Shown here piece after piece: positions 36,001-43,313 of a stretch of DNA of 64,000 nt. The stretch is from NCBI GenBank assembly GCA_041653875.1, contig JBAZEM010000003.1, positions 62,001 to 126,000 on the forward strand, written 5' to 3'. How positions within the stretch are numbered: the stretch's first letter is position 1; each line of letters opens with the position of its first letter. The notes beneath the pieces were generated by a model. That model had not been told where the DNA came from. It did no database searches and saw nothing but the letters and a program-made list of their open reading frames with translations. Both the position numbers and the translations under genes were made by a program. Origin of the DNA: VSJD01 sp041653875. Its GTDB lineage: Bacteria > Verrucomicrobiota > Kiritimatiellia > JAAZAB01.

Positions 36001-36276
36001 GGTGATCTCGGCAGTGTTAACGAACAGATTGGTGAGCGCGTCGTCCTCCGGAATCATGGCGGCGTTCGTTCCCGTGCTGACCGTATTGGTCTGCACCACG
36101 ATGTCATTGGAACTTCCGTACCAGCCGTTCGTGCCGTTAACCAGGGGGGTAAGGTTGGTGTAGGCCTCGAAATCATCGGAGAAGGGAATAACGCTGAAGG
36201 TTTGGGCAAAGCCCCCGGAGGCGGTCAGAGCGATGACCGCCGCTGCAATCGCCGACATCCAGGATGATTTGCGCAT
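33031..36276 (-). CDS. Large secreted protein with LamG-like, BACON-like and FG-GAP-like repeats
   Basis: A 1081-residue exported protein, paralogous to its downstream neighbour. After a signal peptide (to about residue 24, ending GFA), a concanavalin/LamG-like beta domain (about 25-225) is followed by five BACON/Ig-like domains of roughly 95-115 residues, each with a phrase like LTNAVMQGEWGADSFRVWN and a Trp-rich SWLSVTPASG or PWMVLSQTAG strand. The C-terminus has about five FG-GAP-like repeats with DYDGDG calcium loops. The likely role is glycan or surface binding; no catalytic motif is visible. A promoter is predicted at 36389-36416, giving a leader of about 105 bases. Confidence 0.78.
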   Translation of the reverse strand: MRKSSWMSAIAAAVIALTASGGFAQTFSVIPFSDDFEAYTNLTPLVNGTNGWYGSSNDIVVQTNTVSTGTNAAMIPEDDALTNLFVNTAEITNVWVQTDLRPVFYAPTNPPVVDANKAVLFYIKSNGNFVVHNGPASPSVTNSTNWVESAQGGVGTNGTNWVSVQIRLNYANHSWGLYNVTTNSHVLVANNIRFSNTNLTSFTGFSVYNGMTTSFIDNVSVTNPPPVNPYLSVTPAGATNLVIRGYPTNIDLTISNQGETGMNWTASTVAPWIGMGPTTGSVAAGNTTTLAVTNSSVALVAGSYTGSVTVAATSEDTFLDPESVTVTFVLQVMELQRAPAQLTNAVMQGEWGADSFRVWNAGPGVLTYTVATNQPWMVLSQTAGSLTGQTANATNTIVVTYTNTAGLALGENHGTITITATDGGSETMSATLNVILTVRAAPMLNVSPSSITKTTMEGQNAASQFMQVWNGSADYGIVYQIATNQGNAGTNWLAVLATNNYSLAPLATNILTISYPALGSLRSAGDVPSNYPGSITIAATTATPGSLPATGSPVTIPVTAQVNPRSRLALSLTNLSQTVLQGRDAASQGFDVWNANGFYTLRYTVSKGLTPWLVLTSSSGSSTGQHMRVEVQYSTANLPVGTTNALITVVGRAWDGTHEDSARDATQYVAVALSVTPFATLATDAHAEYDYTVRKGTTPPDSVVHVWNGGNMPGAMFFTVTPSVSWLSVTPASGTSTGNMVAVRVQADTTDMAPEIVYRGTVQIDAIDSGSGKLAYGSPQTFKIAITLHSFKGFDFQGGLSGASDLVLYREANGAWEIRNLLSNYAATQYLGGVGYQAVPGDYTGDGITWMGIYRPASGSWYAQQVGETSARVIELQQWSGDDFVGMPGDYDGDGKTDPAVYLEKTGLWMLLLSGSGYQQVSGIFGGPGYAPLQSGDYDGDGKVDIGVYHRTSGLWFLFFSTSRSVVSGTFGGTGFVPVPTDYDGDGLTDPAVYETAAGRWYIAPSTTLTDRGYGLAIYPFGGEALSSTLAPAPGNYDGAGGADLALYDTARWRWYIITLDGVPLAWDYPMGRLGDIPVLP

Positions 36277-36388
36277 GATCGACGGGCCTTTCGTTAAGGC
36301 AATCGGTTCAGCCTTGCAAGTTTTTCGCCGGTGGGCGATAAAACGCAATTGTGACGTATCCTTTTACATTAAAATGCAATACGTTTTC

Positions 36389-36416
36389 AGAATAGCAAAT
36401 AGACTGCCGCCGTCAA
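36389..36416 (-). promoter_or_regulatory. Predicted sigma70-type promoter for the secreted-protein operon
   Basis: On the minus strand, TTGACG (36411-36416) and TATTCT (36389-36394) are separated by 16 bp. It would drive the two giant secreted-protein genes. Confidence 0.42.
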
Positions 36417-36482
36417 TAATATTTTGTCTGGTTTTTGCGATAAGCCCCTGTTGCAAGGGATGGATGCGGGAACGGATTGATA

Positions 36483-36511
36483 TTGAATATCGCGTGGACA
36501 TGCCGTATTGT
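36483..36511 (+). promoter_or_regulatory. Predicted sigma70-type promoter for queF
   Basis: TTGAAT (36483-36488) and TATTGT (36506-36511) are separated by 17 bp. The -10 element ends 8 bases before the queF ATG, so the transcript is predicted to be nearly leaderless and leaves no room for a preQ1 riboswitch. Confidence 0.42.
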
Positions 36512-36519
36512 AACGCCTC

Positions 36520-36987
36520 ATGAAAACACGCCTTACACCACGATCGCGCAAGGAACCGTATCCCGAACTGACGCTTCTGCGGCGGCCCGATTCTCCAAGA
36601 GGTTGCGGCGCGCCCATCCCCAGTTCGCCTGCCAAGGCCCGCCTGGAAACATTCCGCAATGCCTATCCCCGGCGGGATTACTGGATTCATTTCGAGTGTC
36701 CGGAATTCACCGCGCTCTGTCCGGTCACCGGCCAGCCCGATTTCGGCGTCATCGCCATCGATTACATTCCCGGCCGCGTGTGCATCGAAAGCAAGTCTTT
36801 GAAGCTTTATCTTTTTTCCTACCGCAACCACGGCGCCTTTCACGAGGCGGCGGTCAACCGCATATTGGATGACATCGTCGCCGTCTGCCGTCCGCGCCGC
36901 CTGCGCGTGACGGGGCGCTTTAATCCGCGCGGCGGGATCGCCATTACCGTAACCGCGGAGCACCCCGCAGAAATGGTTGATGGTTAA
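36520..36987 (+). CDS. queF: NADPH-dependent 7-cyano-7-deazaguanine reductase (QueF)
   Basis: Reduces preQ0 to preQ1 in queuosine synthesis. The 155-residue protein is the small type-I (YkvM-like) form. It has Cys67 in EFTALCPVTGQPDF, which forms the thioimide with substrate, Asp74 as proton donor and the family motif ESKSLKLYLFSYRNHGAFHE for NADPH binding. No ribosome binding site precedes the ATG and the predicted promoter is very close, consistent with a leaderless mRNA. The last residues (MVDG) and the TAA stop are encoded by a heptad array. No other queuosine gene lies nearby. Confidence 0.94.
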   Translation: MKTRLTPRSRKEPYPELTLLRRPDSPRGCGAPIPSSPAKARLETFRNAYPRRDYWIHFECPEFTALCPVTGQPDFGVIAIDYIPGRVCIESKSLKLYLFSYRNHGAFHEAAVNRILDDIVAVCRPRRLRVTGRFNPRGGIAITVTAEHPAEMVDG

Positions 36988-37102
36988 TGGTCAATGGGCG
37001 ATGAGGAAAGTGAAAAAGGCAATGGTTGATACTGCCGCCGGCCATTAACCATCGACCATTAACCATTCTTCAAGCGACCATTCTTCAAACGGCCGTTCTT
37101 CA
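36972..37102. repeat. Inverted heptad array (unit ATGGTTR)
   Basis: The left arm (ATGGTTG, ATGGTTA, ATGGTCA, ATGGGCG) starts inside queF and contains its stop. The right arm (CCATTAA, CCATCGA, CCATTAA, CCATTCT) is the complement and continues into TTCTTCAAG units that reach the stop of the sensor gene at 37100. Confidence 0.68.
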
Positions 37103-39076
37103 AGTCTTATCCAGTTCGCGGCGGATAGTGTGGCCCAAATTGTCGAAATCGTAAGGCTTCTGAATATATTGCCCCGCACCCAGTTTCAGCGCCTCCTTGA
37201 TCCGGTCGGTCGCGGCGAAACCGCTGACGATGATCGCTTTCTGGCGCGGATTGAATTCCAGCATTTTTTTGTAAGTCTCCAACCCGTCAAAGTCGTCCGC
37301 CATGATCATGTCCAACAGGACCAGGTCAATGGCCGGCCCCTGCGCCCGGGCCGCGGAATCGAAGAGTTCGATGGCGGCCCGGCCGTTATTGGCGGTCAGA
37401 ACCTTGTAGCCGACCGTGCGTAACCAGCGCGCGACGATGCGGCGTTGGTTTTCGTCATCGTCCACGACCAGCACCGTTTCGTTGCCGCGGAAATCGAGAT
37501 GGTCCTGATGTTCGCGGATTTCCGGCAGGGCGCCCGCCTGCCCGGCCAGGGAAACGGGGAAATAAACGATGAAATCCGAGCCCTTCTCGGGGAGCGCGCG
37601 CACGTCGATGAATCCCTTGTGCTCCTTGAGAACCGCATATACGATGGCCAGTTCCAGGCCGCTGCGTTTTTGCGAATGGGCTTTGTCGCGGGCATAAAAA
37701 GGCTCGAACATCCGGTTCAATTCCTGCTCCTCGATGCTTGGCCCCGTGTTCATGACATGGAGCACCACATAGGTGTCCGGATTGATCGATTCGTAGCCTG
37801 CCACCGGATCGTGCACCTGTTCCACGGAGGTTGACAGGGTCAGTCGCCCACCCTCCGGCATGGCATCGAAGGCATGAATCAGCAGGTTCTCAACCATTTC
37901 CTGCAAGAGACCCTCGGACCCCTGAATTGCCGGCTGGTCGGCGCCCAATTTCAGATCCAACACCACCATCGGCGCGCCATTTTGCAATTCGCGATAAGCG
38001 CTCGAATGCACGACGCGCTCGATGATCCGGTTCAGGACCAACGGCTCCATGGGGAAATGCCCGATCCGTCCCAGGGTGAGCAGATCGTGGACGATATCCA
38101 CCGCCTTGCATGCGGAATTCTTGATGATCTGCAGGTCCTGGCGCAGGGCGCTGTCGGGGGGCAGATTCTTGACGATCAGATCGGGATAATTGACCATCGG
38201 TCCCAAAATATTATTCAAATTGTGCGCGACGCCCCCGGCCAGACTCCCCAGCGATTCCAGGCGCTGGGAGCGGAACAGGCGATCTTGCAGTTGGCGCTCG
38301 CGGTCCTGGGCATCCTTCTGCGCCGTGATGTCCCGGAAACTGGCGACTACGCCGAGAATGGTCCCGTGGTCGTCGCGAATGGGCGCCGCGCTGTGCGCAA
38401 TGGGCGTCTGCCGGCCATCCCTGGAAATCAGGATGGCATCCGTATCCGCGCGCGCCGCGACGCCATTTTTAAGGATTGCGGTCAAATTATTTTCAACGAG
38501 CGCCATCGCGTCGGCCTTCATCAGGCAAAAAACGTCGGTCAGCTTGCGGCCGACGGCGTCCGCCGGTTTCCAGCCGGTCATGGTTTCGGCTTTCGTGTTC
38601 ATGAACTGGATGCAACCATCCGCGTCCGTGGCAATGACGGCGTCGCTGATACAGCGCAGGGTGGTTTCCATCCATTCCCGGCTCTCGCGCAGTTTGCGCT
38701 CCATGGTGTGCTTGTAGAGCGCCATCTCGATCATCGTGCGCAGTTCGCGGTCCTCGAAGGGCTTCAACAGGTACCCAAAGGCCTCGGTCACCTTGGCGCG
38801 CCGCAGGGTGTCATCGTCGGTATAGGCCGTGAGATAGACAATGGGAACGGAGTGCTCCCGCCGGATGCGCTCGGCCGCTTCGATGCCGTCGATGGCGCCC
38901 TTAAGCATCACATCCATGAGAATCAAATCGGGTTTCAGTTCCCCCACCCGCTCGACCGCCTCCTCGCCAAAGGCCACGATTCCAGCCACGTCATATCCCA
39001 TGCTGGTCAGGCTGTGCTGGATATCCTTGGACACGATGCTTTCATCTTCCACGATCATGATGCGCGCGTTGGCCAT
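37100..39076 (-). CDS. Receiver-PAS-histidine kinase-receiver hybrid sensor with degenerate ATPase domain
   Basis: A 658-residue soluble signalling protein. Order: receiver (1-125; phospho-acceptor Asp55, Lys105), PAS (about 135-255), HisKA-like helix with His285 in GGVAHNLNN, HATPase-like domain (about 375-510) and a second receiver (about 534-655; Asp589). The ATP-binding landmarks are altered: the N-box asparagine is His401 (NLLIHAFDAM), the G1 box reads MNTGPSI instead of D-x-G-x-G, and G2 reads RSGLELA. Phosphorylation is therefore doubtful; it may be a scaffold or phosphatase. It has no membrane segment, and lies downstream of the RACo-like gene. Confidence 0.88.
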   Translation of the reverse strand: MANARIMIVEDESIVSKDIQHSLTSMGYDVAGIVAFGEEAVERVGELKPDLILMDVMLKGAIDGIEAAERIRREHSVPIVYLTAYTDDDTLRRAKVTEAFGYLLKPFEDRELRTMIEMALYKHTMERKLRESREWMETTLRCISDAVIATDADGCIQFMNTKAETMTGWKPADAVGRKLTDVFCLMKADAMALVENNLTAILKNGVAARADTDAILISRDGRQTPIAHSAAPIRDDHGTILGVVASFRDITAQKDAQDRERQLQDRLFRSQRLESLGSLAGGVAHNLNNILGPMVNYPDLIVKNLPPDSALRQDLQIIKNSACKAVDIVHDLLTLGRIGHFPMEPLVLNRIIERVVHSSAYRELQNGAPMVVLDLKLGADQPAIQGSEGLLQEMVENLLIHAFDAMPEGGRLTLSTSVEQVHDPVAGYESINPDTYVVLHVMNTGPSIEEQELNRMFEPFYARDKAHSQKRSGLELAIVYAVLKEHKGFIDVRALPEKGSDFIVYFPVSLAGQAGALPEIREHQDHLDFRGNETVLVVDDDENQRRIVARWLRTVGYKVLTANNGRAAIELFDSAARAQGPAIDLVLLDMIMADDFDGLETYKKMLEFNPRQKAIIVSGFAATDRIKEALKLGAGQYIQKPYDFDNLGHTIRRELDKT

Positions 39077-39103
39077 AATTATGATTCCTTGTTAAGAAAA
39101 ACT

Positions 39104-39253
39104 GTAGAGGTCAGCGGTCAGAGATCAGAAGTCAGAAAATCAAGAGGATTGACTTTCCACCTCTCATTGACATCTGATCGCTGAACTTCGACTACCGCGG
39201 CGCTTCTTCATGCCTCTGGCTGACCTCTGACTTCTGACCGCTGACCTCTGAGA
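39104..39253. repeat. Inverted heptad array (unit GGTCAGA)
   Basis: The left arm has GGTCAGC, GGTCAGA, GATCAGA, AGTCAGA (39109-39137). The right arm has CTGACCT, CTGACTT, CTGACCG, CTGACCT, CTGAG (39219-39251). About 80 bp lie between them, without a gene. Confidence 0.68.
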
Positions 39254-39260
39254 CTCTTCA

Positions 39261-41180
39261 TCAGCCCTCGCACCCCTTCCCCGGATCGTCTTCGGGAAAC
39301 AGCATGGCCGAACTGAACGCCGTCTGGAAATCGGGCGAAAGCGACAAATCCACGTGGCGCACCGCGCGGGCAATGGCGGCGGCGGCCTGCTTTTCGGACA
39401 CGGAAAGGAGCGCGCGCTTGGCGCCCAGCGACGAGGCATTGCCGATAAACCGGATGCGCTCGCACGGAACCGGCGGCAGGAGGCCGATGCGCCGGGCATG
39501 ATTACGCCGGATAAAATTGCCGAATGCGCCCGCCAGAAGCACCCGGCTCAAATCCATGGGCTTCAGCCCCTCCAACTCCAGGAGAATCGAAATACCCGCG
39601 CTGATCGCGGCGCTGGCCAACTGCATTTCGCGCACATCCCGCTGAGTCAGGAGCAAGGGCTTGCCGGAAACCGTTTCCGTCTTGGACGCCAGCAGGAAAT
39701 TCATGTGCCCATCCTGCTCGATCAAGCGCTTGCGCAAGGCTGTGGCCGTGGTGGACGGAACTTCGTCCGGCGCCCGCAGGCGGCCGGTTGGATCCAGGAG
39801 GCCGAGGCGCAGGAGTTCGGCCACGGCGTCAATCAGCCCGGAGCCGCACAGGCCTGCCGGGCGCGTGTTGCCGATAACGTTCATGCGCAGATCGCCATCC
39901 ATGACAACTTTTTCGATGGCCCCGCTTGTGGCGCGCATGCCGCAGGAAATGCGGGCGCCCTCGAAAGCCGGTCCGGCCGCCACGGAGGTGGCAATCGTCC
40001 GGCCCTTGTGCGCCAGGACAATTTCGCCGTTGGTGCCGATATCCACAAGCAAGACGGTCTCGGTTTCGCGGTCCAGGCGGCTGGCCACAATCCCGGCCAC
40101 GGTGTCGCCGCCCACAAATCCGCCGATCTGCGGAAAGACGAACACCTTGCCGCACGAATTGATGTCCAACCCCAGGTCCGCAGCGTTCAAATGCGGCGCG
40201 TCGGTGAACACGGGCACGAACGGCAACTCGCCCAGGGCCGAGGGATCGATCCCGCACACAATTTGCTGCATGGTGGTGTTCCCCGCCATGACAATTTCGT
40301 AAATATGCGCCCGGTCGATGCCGGCGCCGCGCACCAGTTCGTCCACGATCTCATTGACGGCCCCGATGATGACGCGCTGGAGCTGGGCCAAGCCCTTGGC
40401 ATCCTCGCGGCACTTGCGAATGCGGGCAATGACGTCGTCGCCGTACGATGTTTGTGGATTGATTTTCGCTTCCACGCCCATGTCCAGACCGGTCTTCAGG
40501 TTGACCAGCGTCCCCACGAGCGTCGTCGTGCCGATATCCACGGCGATGCCGTAGCACTTGTCGGCGGTGTCGCCCGGTTCGAAGTCCACCAGGTCGCCAT
40601 CCACAATGACCGCCGTGCCGCGGAACCCCTGAGCGCGCAGAAGTCCGGGCAGGAGGCGCAGCAGGCGGATACCGACCGGATCGAAGTCGATCGGACGGAT
40701 GGCCGCTCGCAGGCGTTCGACATCCGAACAGGCATCCGCCTGGCTGGGCATATCAAGTTCCACGTAGTGCTTGCTGATCGCCGGACACAGTTCCGGCTTG
40801 CCCGGGCGCAGCGCTTCGCCTTTGGCGAGGCCCGGCCGGCGGGAGACGTCGGCGGCTTGGACCAGAATCTGCTGTTGCGATTCGAACAGCGAGGTGACCG
40901 GAACTTCCACGACGAGGTCGCCCTGGATTCTGGCCTGGCAGGCCAGGCGATAACCTTGCGCCACGCTCTCCTCGCCCAAGACCGTCCGGCAGTTGGCGGA
41001 GGGCGGACACGCGCCGCTGACGACTTTCAGCCGGCATTTGCCGCACGTTCCGCCGCCGCCGCATGGAGTCTGCAGGATCAGGCCGGCCTGGGCGGCGGCC
41101 TCCAGCAGGATGGTGCCCGGGAGGGCATACACCTGGCGGCCGGCGGGCTCAAAACCGATTTTGTATTCCTGGCGCTTCAT
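39261..41180 (-). CDS. RACo-like protein: [2Fe-2S] ferredoxin domain plus ASKHA ATPase domain
   Basis: A 639-residue protein like the ATP-dependent reductive activators of corrinoid proteins. The N-terminal ferredoxin domain has the [2Fe-2S] ligands Cys40, Cys46, Cys49 and Cys81 (PCGGGGTCGKC). A linker and middle domain lead to a large C-terminal ASKHA domain (DUF4445 type) with the phosphate-1 loop AVDIGTTTLVGT near residue 220 and a second VDIGTNGEI loop near 395. It would reduce inactive Co(II) corrinoid to Co(I). No corrinoid protein or methyltransferase is in the window, so its target is unknown. The start at 41180 excludes upstream codons that only translate a heptad array. Confidence 0.85.
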   Translation of the reverse strand: MKRQEYKIGFEPAGRQVYALPGTILLEAAAQAGLILQTPCGGGGTCGKCRLKVVSGACPPSANCRTVLGEESVAQGYRLACQARIQGDLVVEVPVTSLFESQQQILVQAADVSRRPGLAKGEALRPGKPELCPAISKHYVELDMPSQADACSDVERLRAAIRPIDFDPVGIRLLRLLPGLLRAQGFRGTAVIVDGDLVDFEPGDTADKCYGIAVDIGTTTLVGTLVNLKTGLDMGVEAKINPQTSYGDDVIARIRKCREDAKGLAQLQRVIIGAVNEIVDELVRGAGIDRAHIYEIVMAGNTTMQQIVCGIDPSALGELPFVPVFTDAPHLNAADLGLDINSCGKVFVFPQIGGFVGGDTVAGIVASRLDRETETVLLVDIGTNGEIVLAHKGRTIATSVAAGPAFEGARISCGMRATSGAIEKVVMDGDLRMNVIGNTRPAGLCGSGLIDAVAELLRLGLLDPTGRLRAPDEVPSTTATALRKRLIEQDGHMNFLLASKTETVSGKPLLLTQRDVREMQLASAAISAGISILLELEGLKPMDLSRVLLAGAFGNFIRRNHARRIGLLPPVPCERIRFIGNASSLGAKRALLSVSEKQAAAAIARAVRHVDLSLSPDFQTAFSSAMLFPEDDPGKGCEG

Positions 41181-41182
41181 AA

Positions 41183-41262
41183 TCGAATGAAGAATGTAGA
41201 ATGTAGAATGCAAAATTAAAACGCAATTTAGTTTCTGCATTCTGCATTCTTCATTCTGCCTT
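41183..41262. repeat. Inverted heptad array (unit GAATGYA)
   Basis: The left arm is GAATGAA, GAATGTA, GAATGTA, GAATGCA. The right arm is TTCTGCA, TTCTGCA, TTCTTCA, TTCTGCC. The stop codon and last two codons of galU lie inside the right arm. Confidence 0.7.
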
Positions 41263-42120
41263 TCCGGAAATCTCCCTCAAAAAAGCCGCCAACTCCGCGC
41301 GCATATCGTCGCGCTTGAGACCAAAGATAACGTTGGTTTTGATAAAGTCCAGTTTGTTTCCGATGTCGTAACGGATGCCGTCGAACCGCAGGCCGTACAC
41401 GGCGCGGGTTTTCACCATCAGGCGCAGGGCGTCGGTCAATTGGATTTCACCGTTTTTGCCGGGCGTCAGGCGGCCGATGCAGTCGAAAACATCCGGGGTA
41501 AGAATATAGCGGCCGGCAATGGCCAGGTTGGAAGGCGCCTCGTTCACGTCGGGTTTCTCGACAAAGTCCGAGACAAGATATAAATTTTTCGCGATCGCAC
41601 TGCCCGCCATGATGCCATAACGGCCGACCTTGGCGCGCGCCACTTCCTCAAGGGCCACCACGGATTCCCGATAACGGTCGAACACAGCCATCAACTGGCT
41701 GGTGACGGAGGAGCCCGATTCCAGGAGTGTGTCGCCCAGCAGCAGGGCGAACGGTTCGTCGCCGACGTGGCAACGGGCGCAGGCCACGGCATCGCCGAGT
41801 CCGTTCAACTGTTTCTGCCAAACAAAATGGACGTTGGCCATGTCGGAAATGCGCCGCAAGAGTTCGCGCTCGGCGGATTTGCCCTTGGCTTCCAGTTCCG
41901 CTTCCAGCTCGAAGTTGCGGTCGAAATGTTCCTCGATCGCGCGCTTGCCTTTGCCGATGATCATAAGAATATCGGTAATACCGGAGGCCACGGCCTCTTC
42001 CACCACACACTGGATAACGGGCGTATCCACGATGGGCAGCATTTCCTTGGGCTGGGACTTGGCCGCCGGCAGGAAACGGGTGCCGAAACCGGCGGCGGGA
42101 ATAACGGCTTTACGAATCAT
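41251..42120 (-). CDS. galU: UTP-glucose-1-phosphate uridylyltransferase
   Basis: Makes UDP-glucose, or a related UDP-sugar, from UTP and the sugar-1-phosphate. The 289-residue protein has the nucleotide loop PAAGFGTRFLPAAKSQPKEMLP, the VEEAVASGI helix, LGDTLL, FVEKP and the GEIQLTDA block. The start at 42120 is chosen because GGGAGG lies exactly 6 bases upstream; a second ATG at 42126 touches that site. Its first 11 bases overlap the GHMP kinase gene, so the two products are coupled, and the substrate could be glucuronate-1-phosphate or another product of that kinase. Confidence 0.93.
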   Translation of the reverse strand: MIRKAVIPAAGFGTRFLPAAKSQPKEMLPIVDTPVIQCVVEEAVASGITDILMIIGKGKRAIEEHFDRNFELEAELEAKGKSAERELLRRISDMANVHFVWQKQLNGLGDAVACARCHVGDEPFALLLGDTLLESGSSVTSQLMAVFDRYRESVVALEEVARAKVGRYGIMAGSAIAKNLYLVSDFVEKPDVNEAPSNLAIAGRYILTPDVFDCIGRLTPGKNGEIQLTDALRLMVKTRAVYGLRFDGIRYDIGNKLDFIKTNVIFGLKRDDMRAELAAFLREISGKAE

Positions 42121-43132
42121 GGGCATCCTCCCGGGCGGGTGAATAATCCGGCTTGAAAACCTTGACATTGATTTTAGCCAACGCCCGTGCCAGGCGCTGG
42201 AACATGGCCTCGTCCGCGTAAGTCCCCACAATGGCGCCGCCGGATCCGGTGAACTTGGCGCTGGCCCCGGCCGAGCGCGCCGCTTCGACCATGGCGATGT
42301 TCCCGGCGCTGAGCTTGTAGATCTTGCGGCGCCGGTCAAAGCTGGTGTTCAGCAAGGGGCCAAGCGCGTGGCCGGCGCCCGCGAGCAGGAGCGCGCGCGC
42401 CTGCTCGGTTAAATCCGCCCAGAAAGACATGGCCGCGACCACATCCGGTTCGCCGCGCTCGAAACGACTGCGAATGTCGTTATGGAACACATCCGAGCTC
42501 TCGGACAAATCGGTGCGGTAGGCGATGAAAAGGGGCGGCAGGAGTTCCAAGCACAAGGGTTCGTAGTGTCCGTAACCCTGGCGCGCCAGGAGTTCCCGAT
42601 CGAAATCCATATAGACCAAGCCCTCGTACACCTGGGCCACGCGGTCCTGCAGGCCGGCGGAAATACCCAGTTCGTGTTTTTCGACCGACAGGATCAGATT
42701 GGCCTGGATCGGTTTTGGAATGCGCACATTGTAGAACCGCATCAGGGCCCGCAGGCAGGCGGTGATAATAGCGCTGGACCCGGCCAGGCCGACCTGGGAG
42801 GGAATGCTCGTGTCGTACCGGATGGTGAAATTACGGTCTTCCAAGGCAATGCCTTGATCGCGGCAATAATCGTAAAAGCGCTTGATGGCGGCTTTCAAAA
42901 GCCGGACGCCGCCGTAATAGCCATAGAGGCGGACATCCTCCGCCAATCGGCCCATGTTTTCGAAGCGCGAGTGATCGCGGGTATTGGACAGGATTTCGAT
43001 TTCCGGCGTTTCGTACAACACAACCTCGGCCCGGAAATTGCGGAAGACAAAAGCCATTGTTTTGCCAAAATATCCGTCCGATGGGTTGCCAATCAACCCC
43101 GCCCGCGGATACGCTTGCGCCCGAATGATCAT
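42110..43132 (-). CDS. GHMP-family sugar kinase, glucuronokinase-like
   Basis: A 340-residue kinase expected to phosphorylate a sugar at C1. It opens with RAQAYPRAGLIGNPSDGYFGKTMAF, close in pattern to plant glucuronokinases (A-R-x-G-L-x-G-N-P-S-D-x-Y-x-G). The ATP-binding GHMP motif is PSQVGLAGSSAI at about residue 110, and the C-terminal glycine-rich motif is KFTGSGGAIVG. It overlaps galU by 11 bp; together they could turn free glucuronate or a similar sugar into its UDP form. The start at 43132 avoids heptad-array codons upstream. Glucuronate as substrate is an inference. Confidence 0.82.
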   Translation of the reverse strand: MIIRAQAYPRAGLIGNPSDGYFGKTMAFVFRNFRAEVVLYETPEIEILSNTRDHSRFENMGRLAEDVRLYGYYGGVRLLKAAIKRFYDYCRDQGIALEDRNFTIRYDTSIPSQVGLAGSSAIITACLRALMRFYNVRIPKPIQANLILSVEKHELGISAGLQDRVAQVYEGLVYMDFDRELLARQGYGHYEPLCLELLPPLFIAYRTDLSESSDVFHNDIRSRFERGEPDVVAAMSFWADLTEQARALLLAGAGHALGPLLNTSFDRRRKIYKLSAGNIAMVEAARSAGASAKFTGSGGAIVGTYADEAMFQRLARALAKINVKVFKPDYSPAREDAHDS

Positions 43133-43140
43133 ATGTAAAC

Positions 43141-43313
43141 CAAAGGGAATGGTTGATGGTAAATGGTCAATGGTTAATGATCGGAAAAGAGCCTGAACTG
43201 GGAATGGTTGATGGTAAATGGTCAATGACCAGCGACATCACTAATTTTATTGGTCTTTTTCTTTCCCTCATCAACCATTAACCATCGACCATTTCTTCAT
43301 TCTGTCTTTCTGA
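43141..43313. repeat. Inverted heptad array (unit ATGGTTR)
   Basis: Two left blocks (43149-43178 and 43203-43228: ATGGTTG, ATGGTAA, ATGGTCA, ATGG) are followed by a right block (43269-43293: CATCAACCATTAACCATCG and onward). The right block ends in TTCTTCATTCTG units that contain the recJ stop. Confidence 0.68.

Noticed and set aside
36420..36520. preQ1 riboswitch upstream of queF
   Set aside because: The predicted transcript starts within a few bases of the ATG, and no preQ1 aptamer stem with an A-rich tail is visible.
39354..41219. 621-residue open frame on the plus strand
   Set aside because: Antisense to the RACo-like gene, with His/Gly/Gln/Ala-rich composition and no motif or ribosome binding site.
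10013..43313. CRISPR arrays
   Set aside because: The repeats have a 7-bp period, no unique spacers of even length and no cas genes nearby.
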